Shown here in pieces: positions 10,759-23,700 of a stretch of 64,000 nt of DNA. Under the pieces are notes generated by a model. That model saw only the letters and a program-made list of their open reading frames with translations. It searched no databases and had not been told where the DNA came from. The stretch comes from Membranipora membranacea (taxonomy: Eukaryota; Bryozoa; Gymnolaemata; Cheilostomatida; Membraniporidae): the NCBI GenBank assembly GCA_914767715.1, contig OU612067.1, positions 16,559,001 through 16,623,000 of the forward strand, read 5' to 3'. The position numbers were made by a program, and so were the translations under genes. Each line of letters opens with the position of its first letter. Position 1 is the stretch's first letter.

Positions 10759-12758
10759 ATGGGATTTCATACAATCTTTATGGTGAGTAGTATTAACTGC
10801 TTCTATATTGCTGACAATAAATGTATTATTATCAATTATTATTTATGGTATAAGAGAAATAGCCGGAGCAAAGTTTTGTAAAAACGATGTTTAGAAAATA
10901 ACAAATCATTCCCAATTAATAAATAAAAAAAGTATTAGTAAAGTAGTGTATCTCAGCTCAAGTTTAATTTTATCAGGTGGGAGTGATGATTATGCTGGGG
11001 GCTTGCTGTACGGCCCTACCATCTGAATTTGGCAGTGAAGAGATCACAGGCTTTCCCCAAACAACCACATTCAATGATGAGACTTTTGAGAGCACGACTC
11101 CTGATGATAACTCAACTGAGCTGAACGAATCAGCCACAGCTAACACGGTCACACATGGGAGACACAAGAGAAACCTGAACTCTGAGACATACGGAAACAT
11201 GTACCAACAAATACAAACAGTAAGCTATCACATGCAAAAACCATATATATATTTTATTGCATGCACCATCATCCGAAGATGTTCTCCCTGATGTGCAAAA
11301 AGGAAAGACAACAAAAAACTCAATTCCATGAAAACTAACGGTTTGATAATACAAATCTAAATCTATGTATGATATGGTTGTTGATGAACGAAGCTGTTGA
11401 GGAAGATTGTTGAAAGCAGTAGTCATATGATTCAAAAAGAAGCTTTTTGGCGGATGTAAGACGTGGGTATCACGAAAATAAAAGCGCTTGAAAAACCACT
11501 GATCATATAACTTGGGCTTAGACCATGAAATAATGTATAGCAAAAAACAGAGCCATCACCTAGTGGTTGATAAGCAAATAACAATTTATACTTATGTTTT
11601 TCATAAATTTATGCTGCGAAATTGAAGCAGCCTATGTTATTAACTAGTTCATGAGTTAAATATGTTATCGATGATTTTCGTTGCAGCCAAGGATTGGATG
11701 CCCAATTCAGTTGGCTAGTAACTTTCCCAAGCCTGGATACTTAGCTGTAGTCGGTTTAAATACTGCTAACCAGTATATCACACTAATTACTCTAAGAACC
11801 AGCAGAAAGAGTAAGTTCCTACTTTAATATCAGTGTATTATTTTTTATTCATGGATTGATTATATAATATAAAGAAGATGCTCTAAATTACGCAATATTA
11901 ACAAAAGCAGATAAGGGAAGAAAGGCAGCTTTTCACTTTTGGTGATGTGATAGCTGTTATATTTTTTTCATTTTAGCCCTATTCTACAGAGGAGCTGAAC
12001 CAAACCGCTTCAACACATCCAATGAGTTTACTCTGATGACATATGCAGGGATGGGTGACCATGTCAACACACCATATCAAACACCTGCTTTCAATGTCAA
12101 TGCTCACAGATTAGTTAGACACAACGGCAGGCTAGCAGCCATGGTGAGCAAACATGTTACAATTTTCAATTATATCAGACACAACAAAGGACAAGGGTAG
12201 TGGGAAAATGTATCCAAGTTGAAATTTTCTGAGTTAACTGTGAGCCTTTTCAAAAAAAAGTCTAGTCAGGTTTGAAGACGATAGTAAGGCGTTGCTTTTC
12301 AGAGTTGTCTGTCCCTAAGTAGAGGAAGTATTTTGTTTAAAAAATACCACTGCATTTCATTCATTTGTGGTCCGACAATGTTTATCATATTTGTAAGCAT
12401 GATTTAAATAATTTTTGATTAAATAATTCTGTAGACAAAGAATATCTACAATTCTGCTCGACTGGTTCTGAAAAGATGGCCGCCAATTTGTGGTGATGAC
12501 AGGAGTGAGATCTACGACCCTCCCACTTATGTTCAGATCATGCTTTATATGGACGAAGATGAGAGTTATAACGGTGCTCTGCTCAATGTTGACGTCAGGA
12601 CAAACGGCTACGAACGACTCACATTCATCAAAAAACAGGATAGCTTGTACCCTGACAATGAGTGTGTCCCCGTCGGTGAACAACATTTCGGCAAATCCAA
12701 CCCCGCCGTGCTCTCTAGTACACTATTCCAACTGTCCTACCTGCCCTGCGAAGATTAA
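10759..12758 (+). CDS. Paralogue B: secreted prepro-protein of unrecognised family
   Basis: Five coding exons: 10759-10782, 10977-11219, 11687-11810, 11977-12143 and 12435-12758 (882 nt, 293 aa), each bounded by GT-AG with matching phase. The signal peptide is assembled across the first intron (MGFHTIFM + VGVMIMLGACCTALPS). A Ser/Thr/Asp-rich propeptide with sequons NST and NES leads to RHKR at residues 70-73. The mature part, about 220 residues, keeps four cysteines (GCPIQ, PICGD, NECVP, LPCED) and has no membrane segment. The protein is highly similar to paralogue A throughout, and all exon lengths match except the first. Orientation is divergent from A. I recognise no domain; the role is unknown beyond probable export and proteolytic maturation. 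A polyadenylation signal AATAAA occurs near 13186. Confidence 0.87.
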
Positions 12759-14025
12759 CTATGACCTTGACCTATCATATCTCTGCTCTCAAGTGTTATC
12801 TTGCAATTGATTGGATAGTGACCTTGTAGGTATTACAAGCCATTCACATTTATAGCTATCCATGCCATTGCGAGTTATATTTTTTGGCAGATGTCTCACG
12901 AAACTCTCTTGCAACTTCGTCTCCAACTTTGGTGTTCAGATTTGAATGTCAAGTCGGAGAATCATAATATAAAATATTGTATTCCTATTACTACATACTA
13001 CTCATATTCATATTTTCCAATTAGTGTTAGTTCTCCTTTTTTTTTTCTTACCAATCATGAGTACAATTTTACTACCTAAGCTATACATTACACCATCCCA
13101 CAATTCAAAATATCAATATTTGTAATTTGACTGTGTGTCTCACATATTCTTAATCACAAATTTTACTATGCGATAACTTTTACCAAATAAACTTAGTATT
13201 ATAAAATGCAACACGACTCAAAGCTTTTTATACGACTTATTAGGAGAAATCTTTTCTTAATGCCGATCGATCAATGCAATCAACACAGATAGTGTTTTCA
13301 CTAAGCTTATTGCTTAGGATGGATCTTAACTTTAGAAAAAACACAACTTTTAGGCCAAGCTCATGCACTCATGAGCTCATGTGTTTTGGACTAGCGGCAT
13401 AATTTACTGCTGGTTGGATGAAAAGTGCCATCAGTTTAGATAATTATGCCCATGGCGTTAGTGCTTGCCTAATGTTCTGTCACTGCATGAATAATATTTA
13501 TAAAGATGATTGTGGATTGACAAAAAAGTATATATATATCATGCTGAATTGTCCCCACATATCAAATGAGAAGATAACTCTGCAATAAATGAACCGTGTA
13601 ATTGAATCAGTTGATCTTTCATGAAATCCCCAGTTGTGGTTGAACGCTACTTATAGATATTAAGGTAAGGATATTTAAATGTTTGAGAGCTCAAAACTAC
13701 TTTTGTTGAATACCGTAGTCGCAAAATCTACTCGAATGTTTAGTACATACAACTTAGAGATGAACCCCTACACTTGATGTTGTTATTTTTGCAAACTGTC
13801 AACATTTACAGGAATAGTAAGATCAATAATAGAGTAGTGTATGCAGAATATACATATATATATATATATTTATTTACTTATTTATTTATTGAGGTTTTCT
13901 AAAAGTTCATAATTAAAGCAAATTAAAAATAACTTCTTGAATATAAAAATACATCTAATGAATCAATAAATCAATCAATGATTATAATTTAATCTGGATG
14001 TATTTTTTACAAAAATATACAGAGT
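12759..14025. other. 3' region of paralogue B and intergenic DNA
   Basis: The first 430 bases are probably the 3' untranslated region of paralogue B (AATAAA near 13186). The remainder is AT-rich with a (TA)n tract around 13852-13869, followed by a TTTA-rich stretch. The latter (about 13870-13955) resembles 60066-60125, so it is likely a repeat end. I see no gene. Confidence 0.4.
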
Positions 14026-14374
14026 TTGTCAAAGGATAAAACCTCTTGTCATTTAACTCTGAGGTCGTTCAAACACTCTACGACAGAGGCTAGGGTCCAA
14101 CTTGTTGACAACTCCGGCGAACCCTTGAAACCAGTGCTGTTGCTACAGCATTACCTGGATTTGTTTGGGCATAAACTCCATGAGTCACCACTCTTTGATG
14201 TTTCCGCCCAGGAGTTTGGGAAAATATTACAGTATGTAGCTGGTCGTGCGGGGATAAAGTCAAAGCTCACACCGCACTGTTCCCGTCATTAAAGGGGCTA
14301 CTTGGGCTAGAAAGAGAGGATGGACCGCAGCTCAGATACAGGTTCACGGCAGGTGGAAATCAGATGCCTACTAA
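14026..14374 (+). pseudogene. Decayed tyrosine recombinase fragment
   Basis: The first frame reads LTLRSFKHST, LLLQHYLDLFGHK, SPLFDV and GIKSKLTPHCSRH, then stops at about 14292. In another frame the next codons read ATWARKRGWTAAQIQVHGRW and end in KSDAY. Together these show the C-terminal catalytic part of a tyrosine recombinase: the HxxR box (HCSR), the second His (HGRW) and the tyrosine (SDAY). A frameshift and stop separate them, and the N-terminal part and the first Arg box are missing. Similar domains occur in DIRS-like and Crypton elements; I cannot say which. It lies alone between paralogues B and C. Confidence 0.7.
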
Positions 14375-14936
14375 TGTTATATTAAACATAACTGATACTT
14401 TATTGGGCTGTGTATTTGGCGAAAGGGAGTTCCGTTATAAACTCCTCTCCTTTGGTGCTAAATTTTCCACCTTGTCTAAAGTATCGAGGCCGAATTTCCT
14501 CCTATAAAGTTCTTGCCCTGCCCATGCTGTTCTCCAGCAACTTACTGTACTTACTTAAATGTTTATCTCTAACTTATTGGGGGTTAACCAGGAAATGGCG
14601 TATTATTAAAAAATAAAGATATTAACAGCAGTAAGAGTCTTTGAATAATAATACCTTAGGGTCAGTTGCCCTGCCAAAAACAATTCACAAAGCTAACTTT
14701 GAGACTACCTTTGGCTGCTTCTACTAACAGGCGACTAGCTATGAAAGGAGCCAGAAGAAACCTTTCCGAGCCGAAAATAAGAAAAGGGTTAGATCAGGTA
14801 CAATTTGAGATTTTATGCAGAGTTACTAGGTGTTCTTGATATCAAAGGACTTTTTGTACTTGCAGGCGTCCCAAATACATTTTTTAATAATATATAATAA
14901 ACTACGGAGAAGAACATTGACACCAGAGGAGGGGCA

Positions 14937-15160
14937 GGCCCGTAGTTCTAGGGGAGGCAGGGAGGCACTGCCTCCCCTAGAAAGCTAAATACAGTGCCCT
15001 AAACATACTATAATTGAGTAATCCATGTCAGAATCAGCCCCTCTTCAAATTCCATTTGCTTATTACATGCCTCAAATTGCTCGGGAAGGAGCTTACTGGT
15101 GATGCTTCTGATTCGCCTCGGGCTTTTGCCTCCCCTACCATTTTTTCTAAACTACGGCCC
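14937..15160. repeat. Inverted-repeat element (GGCCCGTAGTT...AACTACGGCCC)
   Basis: The left end (ggcccgtagttctagggg) and right end (tctaaactacggccc) are imperfect inverted repeats. Inner complementary segments aggggaggcagggaggc and gcctcccctag also occur, so the element can fold. About 225 bp, non-coding. The adjoining 14375-14936 and 15161-15905 hold nothing I can name apart from an (ATT)n tract near 15790-15812. Confidence 0.5.
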
Positions 15161-15905
15161 CGAGGGGGTTTAGTTGACCGTTACGCTCGGTAACAAAATT
15201 GTATGTAAATAGATTAAAAATAAATTGGTAACAAACAGAGAGAATTTGCTTTGACCGCCTTGTGTCCATTTTATTGTAAAAGAAGCCTAGGGTTAATGCA
15301 TTAAGTGAAGTTGCTAGCAAGTTTCTAAAAAATCCATGTTATTGTGATAATACTTTTAGTAATATAATACAAAACGTAACAATTTAAATACTTTATAAGG
15401 GATTATAAAATTTTTGAGTTTACATATTTTTGGCACCATAATAGAGCTAGTTTTTACACTGAAGACCAAAATAATTCTCACACTGTTAATATTAAAGCTC
15501 CCTGAATTAAAATGACTGATTTTCTGACAAAATTTCTAATATAAGAAATCCGAATTCGCCATAAAACTCATAATTATTTTAATCTAAAAAAGTAAGATAA
15601 TAAGCATAAAACACATAGTAGAACCAAAGACATAGTATAGAACCAGTGCTTTGTTTGATAGATGAAATTAAAATAATTTATACACATCAAACTCGAATAA
15701 TTCTGAATAAATATTTGCCTGGGTATAGTCATCAAAAGAATGCATGTGTGTGACTTGCTTTGTTAAATAATAGGAATGCATTGAAATATTATTATTATTA
15801 TCATTATTATTATCGATCTGATGTCCATTCAATGAACATCAAAATCATTTGAAAAAGAAAATTTTTTTTGAGATTTTCTAGAGCATGAGAATGCATGATT
15901 GCTGT

Positions 15906-16030
15906 TAGCCTGTCATGACAAGGTTTGTTCGGTGGGTGGGAGGGACAACTCCCTTTCTCGATAGCTTGCTCGTAAGAGTCAACAAACTTTGCCCCCCCCC
16001 CCAGCAACCAAAGCTTGTCAAGACAGGCTA
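15906..16030. mobile_element. Foldback MITE (TAGCCTGTC...GACAGGCTA) with 9-bp target duplication
   Basis: A 125-bp element starts TAGCCTGTCATGACAAGG and ends AAGCTTGTCAAGACAGGCTA. It is flanked by gattgctgt (15897-15905) and gattgctgc (16031-16039), a 9-bp direct repeat with one mismatch. The interior has G- and C-runs. The same termini recur at 17143-17186, about 39375 and about 46797. The 9-bp duplication fits Mutator-like transposition. Confidence 0.7.
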
Positions 16031-16157
16031 GATTGCTGCGTGCCCTGATAGCACTAGCAATGAACGATTTTATGTCTTTGGTCATGGATGGAATGTACAA
16101 ACCTACATAACATAAGTAATACATTGATTTTAAAATGAATGGCAGCAGTAACTCCAC

Positions 16158-19100
16158 CTAGCAGGGCAGATAGGAAACGCGAAACAGGGTACTAGAGTCC
16201 ACAGATGGGTTATATTGCTCTGAAGCCGAGACACACTCATTGCTAGGGTAGAAATCGTCCTGCTTTGTGATGAAAGTAATCTTTTCATCTCCATTGGGCT
16301 TCAGTTCCACATTGAGCATCGATCCTTTGTAGTGGTTGTCTGTATCCAGGAGCATTATCTGAACGAATGTCGGTGGGTTGAGGATCACACTGCTGTCAGC
16401 ACCACAGATTTGCGGCCAACTCCTCAGGACTAGACGGGCAGCGTTTTCAAAGGTGGTATTCTGCAAAAATACGGAAGAAAATTACTACAAGGTCAGCTTT
16501 ATTAGTTAAAAATATGATGATAATTAGAAACAATCAACTTAGAATGGTTCTTTTTGTGTGCTTAGCTTTGGCTTTGTGTGCTTTACCCATTTTGGCAATG
16601 CAGGGGATCTGGTTAATCTTCTAAATGCTAACATAAACCTATTTACAGCTGCCATGTGGTGAGTGTTAAAAGAAATTGCATTATGGGTAGCCAATGTATT
16701 GGCTCTGATTGGCCGTTGGGTGAAAATCAACCATTCACAGCCAATCGCATTGGAGCTAACACATTGGCTACATTATGGGTGCTCTTCAATGTTTCACATC
16801 AGTTATTGAATGGGAAAACCGTGTTTTGTCTATGGGGAAAACTAACCATTGCTTCCAGTTTATCATCCTTTCTAACTAGTCTGTGAGCTGTTACGTTGTA
16901 ACTGGGGGTCTCATATTTTGTGTTCAGATGATCAACCATTCCTGCGTGTGTCAGGAGAGTTAGCTCATTGTTGTGGGTTGAATCTATCTTTTCATCTGCT
17001 CGGTAGAATAAGGCTGAAATTAAATAAGACAATAGTATTAAAATAATAAGTCTAAATGAGTTTTTGCTAGACCTTGTGGAACACTCTAGGAATGATGCAG
17101 ATTTAATTAAACCCTGATTATACAAAGCAATAGGCGGTGTATCCTGTCAAGACAAGCTTTGTTCGAACAAAGCTTGTCAAGACAGGCTATGGGTGGTGAT
17201 ACTTCATTGCATTGTCAGATCAAGGATGCAATAGCCCTACGTTTGATTGGTCCTATTTCATATGAAGTTGTATCAATGAACTCATCAATATAGTGGGGCT
17301 GTTGTCCAATTATAATTCTGTGGTTGCTGGTGAAATGAAGAACTTGTGCAGTCTGTAACTGGGGAAAAACTAGCCGTTCTTGACAAGCTGATACAGGCTA
17401 GGGAAAACCCTGAATGACAATGAACAAAAACCTCCTAGAAAACCTAATGTATACGGGTAGGAAATCTAATAACCTATGATCTTCGTCTATATACAACAGG
17501 ATCTCAAGCTAAAACTTTTGGGAATTTTACACTTCTAGGAAAAGATTGACTCAAGTTTGAAAGGTAGGTTAGTACAGTCTTGTCTCCATCATCCAGCTTA
17601 ACATTATTCCGGCCACCTGTTAGTTTCACCATTTTGCTTTATTCACCATGTCACCCAATGAGTTATGAATTTTTTCCCTATTTCCGATAGGGTTTTAGTA
17701 GTCAACATTGATTGAGCAAGGAGTGAGAGCAATGAACTAAACCTTTGAGGTTTATTAATTCATTGGTCTGGTGAGAGGGATTGAGTGAATCAATAATAAC
17801 TCCTCATCCTAATAATCAATGATGAGTAGGAGCAACAGTGTTACTCCTTGGTAGTAGCTATAGTAGTGCCAGCCACAGCACTGAACTCCCTGTGGAGAGA
17901 GGGGAGGGGAGGTAATTGTATTGGTAGTAGTAAGTTAGTAAGTAATGGATAGTACTAGTATGTAATTGATGGCATGATTATTCGCTTGCACTACTTTAAA
18001 TCCTTGGTCAAACTCAACTGGCTGAACATTCCAGGACCAATCCTTATGGTTGGATAAGTAAGTGATTGGAAGTGGACATTGGTCCCTATCAAGGCATTAC
18101 TGTGACTATGTATATGCCCTGAAGGTAGTGGCATCAATGAAACATGTAACTTACAGTGACATATTATGATGTGTTAGCTACATTTTATTCCACAGTCTCC
18201 ACTACAAAAACGCTGGATTCTGAATGGCCATGGCTGTCAGTTATTGTAATGCGTGCAAGCCAAACAGTCTCAAGGCACAAACGATTAGCCAGAATGGGTA
18301 TCAGCAAGTAATGAATTAGTTCAAGGAGTTGGAAGCACTGATTGGCAATTCTGTCACACTAAATTTTGCGGGATTTTGAAACTCTATTATTAGTAGAATG
18401 TCAAACCTTCGCTGGTTTCTGTATGACATTAAACAAGCTCTTAGGAGAGCGATTCCAAATATAAAGGTTACTTCGCCAGATTGGTGTACAACAGAAAATA
18501 TCTATGTGATCGTAAATTTTCTCACTGTATGAAGTTGCCTACTAGTGATACTAATAAATTGTCAATCTCTTTGATGCCGAATACTACTTTCAATTGATTT
18601 GCAAGACACTATCCGTTATGTGTCAGGGCAAAGATGATGTTGGTTGTACTATCAATTTCGGAAATTAGAGCTTCATTATCTGTCCCTGCGGTTTAAGTTC
18701 GTAGAATGTCGTATTCGAAATACTTGTCGTTTTTGCTGTCAGTAAATTATCAGTAAGCCTCTGAGTTTAACAAATCATTATTGCTAATGAAGGGACGCAA
18801 TGTGATGGTTATGCCTAACATTACCTGGTCCTTGCGCAGGATAAAGAGTGTTTTAAATTCTCGGGCGTTTGATAAGATAGATGAAGGCATTGATATAGAA
18901 TATATATATCAGTGGATATAGGTAGAGAAAAAAAAAGGTGGCTAATACTCACTTTTCTGACTCCTTCTTTGGGTAGTGAGTTTTAGAGACTGATTATGTG
19001 TATGCATATTGTGTGTAGTCAGGTATCCAAGCTTAGGAAAGGTGCTAGCCAACTGGATCGGGCATCCGACTGGCGGCTGTAACGATAACCAATGAGAATA

Positions 19101-19917
19101 TTGTTGTTTCTATGAAGGAGCGCATTTAATCAGCATCATATTTTCATTTTCAAGACTGCTCAGAAATATCCTGCATTGTTCATGCTTAAATATTCAAATC
19201 ATTGATGTTTTCTCTATAAAGTCTCAAGCTCAGTTTTATCAAAAGAGAGTTTGATCATCAAATTTGATGGTTGCAACAACGCATTTCCAAACATGTTTAG
19301 TCCAGGAGTGCAGAGACTCATTAGTAAGCATACAACATACTCTTTGGATATGTTGATCCAAGTGTCCATGATGTCTGACTTTGTTCGCGGTGATTTGTCT
19401 TCCACTGGCACAGATTGCCCCCAACATCACCACCTGTTATAAAAGAAATAAAGCTATAACCAGTGTTCTGAGTGAGTGGGAACTGGCGGGATCTGTGTTC
19501 CCACAAAAAGATATAGAAGGGGAACGTTAAGAACACAGTTCCCACTAGATTCTGGGTATAAACAGTGTGAAGTTGTCTCTTTTGACCAGATATCAATCAT
19601 ACTATTACAGATCAATATTTCTGCATAATCTGATCGAGAATTTGTAAAATAATTCTAAAATTAATTTTAACCCATAGAGTTAAACTACCCACAAAGAAAA
19701 AAGTCCACTTATACCACTGGCTATAACATATCCTCCAAAGTTTCATGCCTCAACAAGAAATTAATGTTCACGAAAATAGATGATATTTGACCACTATTAT
19801 TAGCTATTTAGCATTGAGAAAATAAGACTTCCAAATCATAATTTATTAGCGTGATCAACTTCAATGTCAATTGCCAATAGAAAAACTCACCATGAAAACA
19901 AAATCTCTAGGTCCCAT
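16158..19917 (-). CDS. Paralogue C: shortened secreted paralogue without propeptide
   Basis: Five coding exons on the minus strand: 19917-19891, 19433-19341, 19076-18953, 17013-16847 and 16460-16158 (714 nt, 237 aa). Exons 3 and 4 have the same lengths as in A and B (124 and 167 nt) and the phases agree. The start MGPRDFVFM joins VVMLGAICASG to make a short hydrophobic leader. Exon 2 is 93 nt instead of 243: the acidic Thr-rich propeptide and the RHKR site are gone, leaving KVRHHGHLDQHIQR. The four conserved cysteines remain (GCPIQ, QICGA, NECVS, YLPC), and the protein ends right after the last one. It is clearly diverged from A and B but has no stop or frameshift. It may be a functional variant with different processing, or an early decaying copy. 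Intron 3 (17014-18952) is long and holds a foldback remnant. Confidence 0.8.
16688..16770. repeat. CCAAT/ATTGG-rich foldback repeat in an intron of paralogue C
   Basis: The left arm tagccaatgtattggctctg and the right arm from ccaatcgcattggagc to acacattggcta are imperfect inverted repeats. A closely similar arrangement occurs at 48905-49049, so this is a dispersed family rather than a chance fold. Confidence 0.5.
17143..17186. repeat. 44-bp perfect palindrome (abutted transposon ends)
   Basis: The 22 bases CCTGTCAAGACAAGCTTTGT+TC are followed at once by their exact reverse complement. The half-site equals the terminal repeat of the foldback element at 15906-16030, so this looks like two terminal repeats joined with the interior deleted. 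Flanks taggcggtg / tgggtggtg may be an old 9-bp duplication. Confidence 0.75.
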
Positions 19918-20041
19918 TTTCTGTCTAAAATTGACTCTCAAAAACTTCTGATCAAGTGTTCAATACGTAATACAGTAATTCTCTTGTCAGCTGCTTGTTT
20001 GTTCTACCCTAGGTTAGCAATGTTCCTTCTAATAATTCCAA

Positions 20042-20054
20042 CGTCTTTTATATA
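20042..20054 (-). promoter_or_regulatory. TATA box of paralogue C
   Basis: On the minus strand the sequence reads TATATAAAAGACG, about 130 bp upstream of the ATG at 19917. The TATAAAAGAC core is shared with paralogues A and B. The rest of 19918-20755, up to the arrestin gene, shows no gene. Confidence 0.55.
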
Positions 20055-20755
20055 TTCTTTGCCACACAGTGTGAACTATAGAGAATTTTGAAAAAATGGA
20101 AATTCCAAAGATGTTTCAGGAACTAAACGAAAAGAAACTGGGACTTGACTTGTTTCCTGTTTTTACCATGGTACGTTGTACCTATGTGCCGATACTATAA
20201 TGGTGAATGAACCAATTAGATAGTACTTCAAATTTCATTCACACACTTGGATATTAGTGTGAGAAAATATTGGATGACTCAATAGTTTTTTATGTTCCAA
20301 AAATGCACTAGCGATAGGTAAATACCCATCAGGCTACTTGATGGATTGTGGATTTAATCTGCAAATATTTTGGTTGGGGCCTAGATTAATATGCACTGAG
20401 TCGGACCCTAAATAAAAATTAAATGTAAATGCTGTCATTTGTGACTTGTAACATCTACATCTACCAACAAAAGATTTATCGGTTTAATATTTTTACACAG
20501 TGACCAATAGTTATGATTATTGAGAATGACAACTCCTCCGATGGAGTAATGCATGGGTTATATTTCTCGATGCGGAGGTTGTTGAGCTGCCTTGATCCGT
20601 TATGACAATATGACCCATGGCCCATCTTTCAATATATATTGTTGATAAAACGTATTGGAAACATATCGATAAAAAGATATTCACACAAGTATTCTATTGT
20701 TCATTTATATCTGCAGGGTTTGCGACTGGTGGAGCATGGGCTATCTGCTGTCATC

Positions 20756-23700
20756 ATGAATAGGCTGCTACTGGTAACAGACTCCTTACTCTATAGACCA
20801 GGAGATCTCGTCACAGGGTTGGTATTTGGGGGCGGGGGTTCAAGTTTCTCAATCAAATGTCGACTAAATGCATACCCTGCAGGATGAAAACATTCATTCG
20901 ATTTCAGAATCAGCTAGTAAAATGATCGCTAAATATCGATTTTGCTAATTATTAGGTTTTTGCAAAATACTCAATGATATCTTCCATAAATATATACCAA
21001 AAAAGTCCAACAACTCTCGAGCAGGTTGCTAAATTTAAATCCGTGAATTATTTCATCCTGTAGGGATATTGCTGACTGAAACCGAGTCTAAGCCAGGCTG
21101 AACAATCATTGTAATATATCACAGTACCCTATTAATGACTGAGCTACGCTAGTTTTCAGCAGTGGTGATTGTGATCAAATTTGCTATGTCATGTGTATTT
21201 CTTATGCAAGATGGTCAACCAAGAGTATCAGCAGACATATTTTCGATGGGTAAATTTTCCAAACTTGTCAGAAGATTGATAAAAACACCCAGTGATATGT
21301 TTTCCCAGTTGACTCATGCATGAGGAAAAACCATTCACTGGGTGTTTTTATCAATCTTCTGACAAGTTTGGAGAAACATTTACCCATCGAAAATATGTCT
21401 GCTGATACTCTTGGTTTACCATCAACTTGCATGGTAGTCTTGATGATGTGTAGTTTAAGCAGTTTCGAACCGGTGTCAGGATAGCTGGTAGTAGCATTTC
21501 ATTATGAAACCACTTCCAAACCAAAGTGGTTGCTGATGAAATGTTACTACCAGCTATCCCGACATCGTTTAAACTAGATGATGTGCTGTATCTATACTGT
21601 AAACTATTATATATATATGAATAGTATCTATGTGTTTATGGTTGTATCATTTACATTTATGCATATATTTATACAGATATTGCAAATCTGTTGTGTATAC
21701 ACTATCTCTGAATATGAAATGACATTTGTAATTTAACTTTGTTTGTTTTAACTCAAAAAAAACACTAAGAGTATAAATATGTTATCATAATTGTAGATGG
21801 GATTGACAACTTTCACTTTAATTTCAGACATGTATGGCTGGATATCTGTACACCTACACCTGGTAAATCTCTCTACGTAGCGTTATGTGGCACCGAGACA
21901 TGTAAGTCACACCTACCAGAGTAGCATGTACCTGCCAGAAACAATTTTTTTGATTTAAACTGTGTATTTCTTGGTCAGTTTTTTTCGGCCAGATTATTTG
22001 GTCAGATTATTGTTCAATTTAAGCTATCACTGGGAGCAACCAATATCTGCATTTTGTGACAAAGTGAAATTTTGCACGATTTTCTATAATGTACACTAAG
22101 CGCGCCTGTGGGATGGGGTTTGATTGTGTGCTGGTTGCGAATGTTTCGCTCTGTCGTTCCGGCAGGCGAGTGTGGCGTCGAGTGTTCTAGTCGGGCATTC
22201 TCTGCTCTAGCTTTGTGCTATCTGACTGTCCCATTGCTTTTTAACTTTTTATATACCTTTGACACCGTTTTACTCATTCTAGTTTTTATAGTAAGCAATA
22301 AACACACCAAAAAAGTTGGTAGGTATATCATCTGAGTGATTATATGGACTGGGAGATCAACTTAGAAAACTAGGATAATTATGATAAAAGCCTCAGTAAC
22401 TGCCCCCCTGCCCCCCCCCCCCCCCCCCCCTTATATGTCTATATCTAGGATGATATATTTTTTTAGTTCTCCTCGCTGGCCGATCCTGATCAATCCTTAG
22501 TATATTTGATTTTTCGACACATGTACACATCAATATAAGAAACCGCAAATTTAAAAACAGTTTTCTCGTCTTTGATGATTTTAATGAAAGTGTAGACCTA
22601 CAGTTCACCTGGCACAGAGAATTTAGAAGTAGGCCTAATTTGATATTCTTTTGGTCATCCCGGATATGATTTCGTCTTACATATGACATCCTACATCCGG
22701 ATATCAACAGCAATTTTGTATACTGTCATGAGACATACGAGTCATATGCCATAAATCTGCCTACTTACATCCTAGATTGATAATTATTATCTGTTCTACT
22801 TGATCACCACCAGGGCACTAAGTCAATATTCTAAAGTCAACCCCCACAGCTCAGCGATGACAAACTATCATGACCATTGATATGAATTCATGGATTGGTG
22901 GTAAAACACACAGTGTGGCTATTTGTGGAGAAATCATAATAATGTCAGTATATCACTTTGTGTCAGTAATTAGATCTAGCTAAAATTCTGGCAGCTTGCT
23001 TTAACGTTATGCATCGACGTCCCAGTAACCTTTAAAAGTCAGGCAAGCTATTTGACAACAATTAACAAGGGGTCGGCGCAGCATTACTGAACTTTTGGAC
23101 CAATCAAAGATGGGAAAATGTTTCCCGTGGTCATACATCAATTGCCATATGCTTGTTCAGGATCAGATATGTTCCCCAAATCCATGAATGTATATCAGTG
23201 ATCACAACTATTCCACGGCTAGTATGAGCCCTTGTCCTGGTTAGGTTCTGATATACACCTTGGTTTATGATGTTATCTACTTGCCGGGTCCTCACTGGCC
23301 AATCGTGACTGAGTACCTTCCTACTTTCGAACAAAACCACTTATGCTCAATACAATGATGTCTAGGAAAAAATCTATCAACATAGACTACTGGTGATGAT
23401 AATAACTGTCCCAACAATTGAACACAAACTGACACATTTCATTTACTTTGTCACATTTTGTTTTGTAATTCAGTGCCGGCTTAAAGCTGCCTTGTATCAC
23501 ATAAGTATAACAAAATAATATGCTGAACTAGAATTGCGTAGCTGCGATAACACGATATATGTCTACCACAGCTTTACAGAATTGATTAGTTCTTTGAAAT
23601 CTTTTATATAGTATGAATTGCCAAAAAAAATTCTCTTATTCTAAATTCGATAGTTCTATATTACCATAGGAACTGGAAAAAACAAAACCGAGTGACACAA

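Noticed and set aside
22108-22713. Open frames next to the poly-C tract in arrestin intron 2
   Set aside because: No similarity; the Gly-rich part is the translated homopolymer near 22405-22430.
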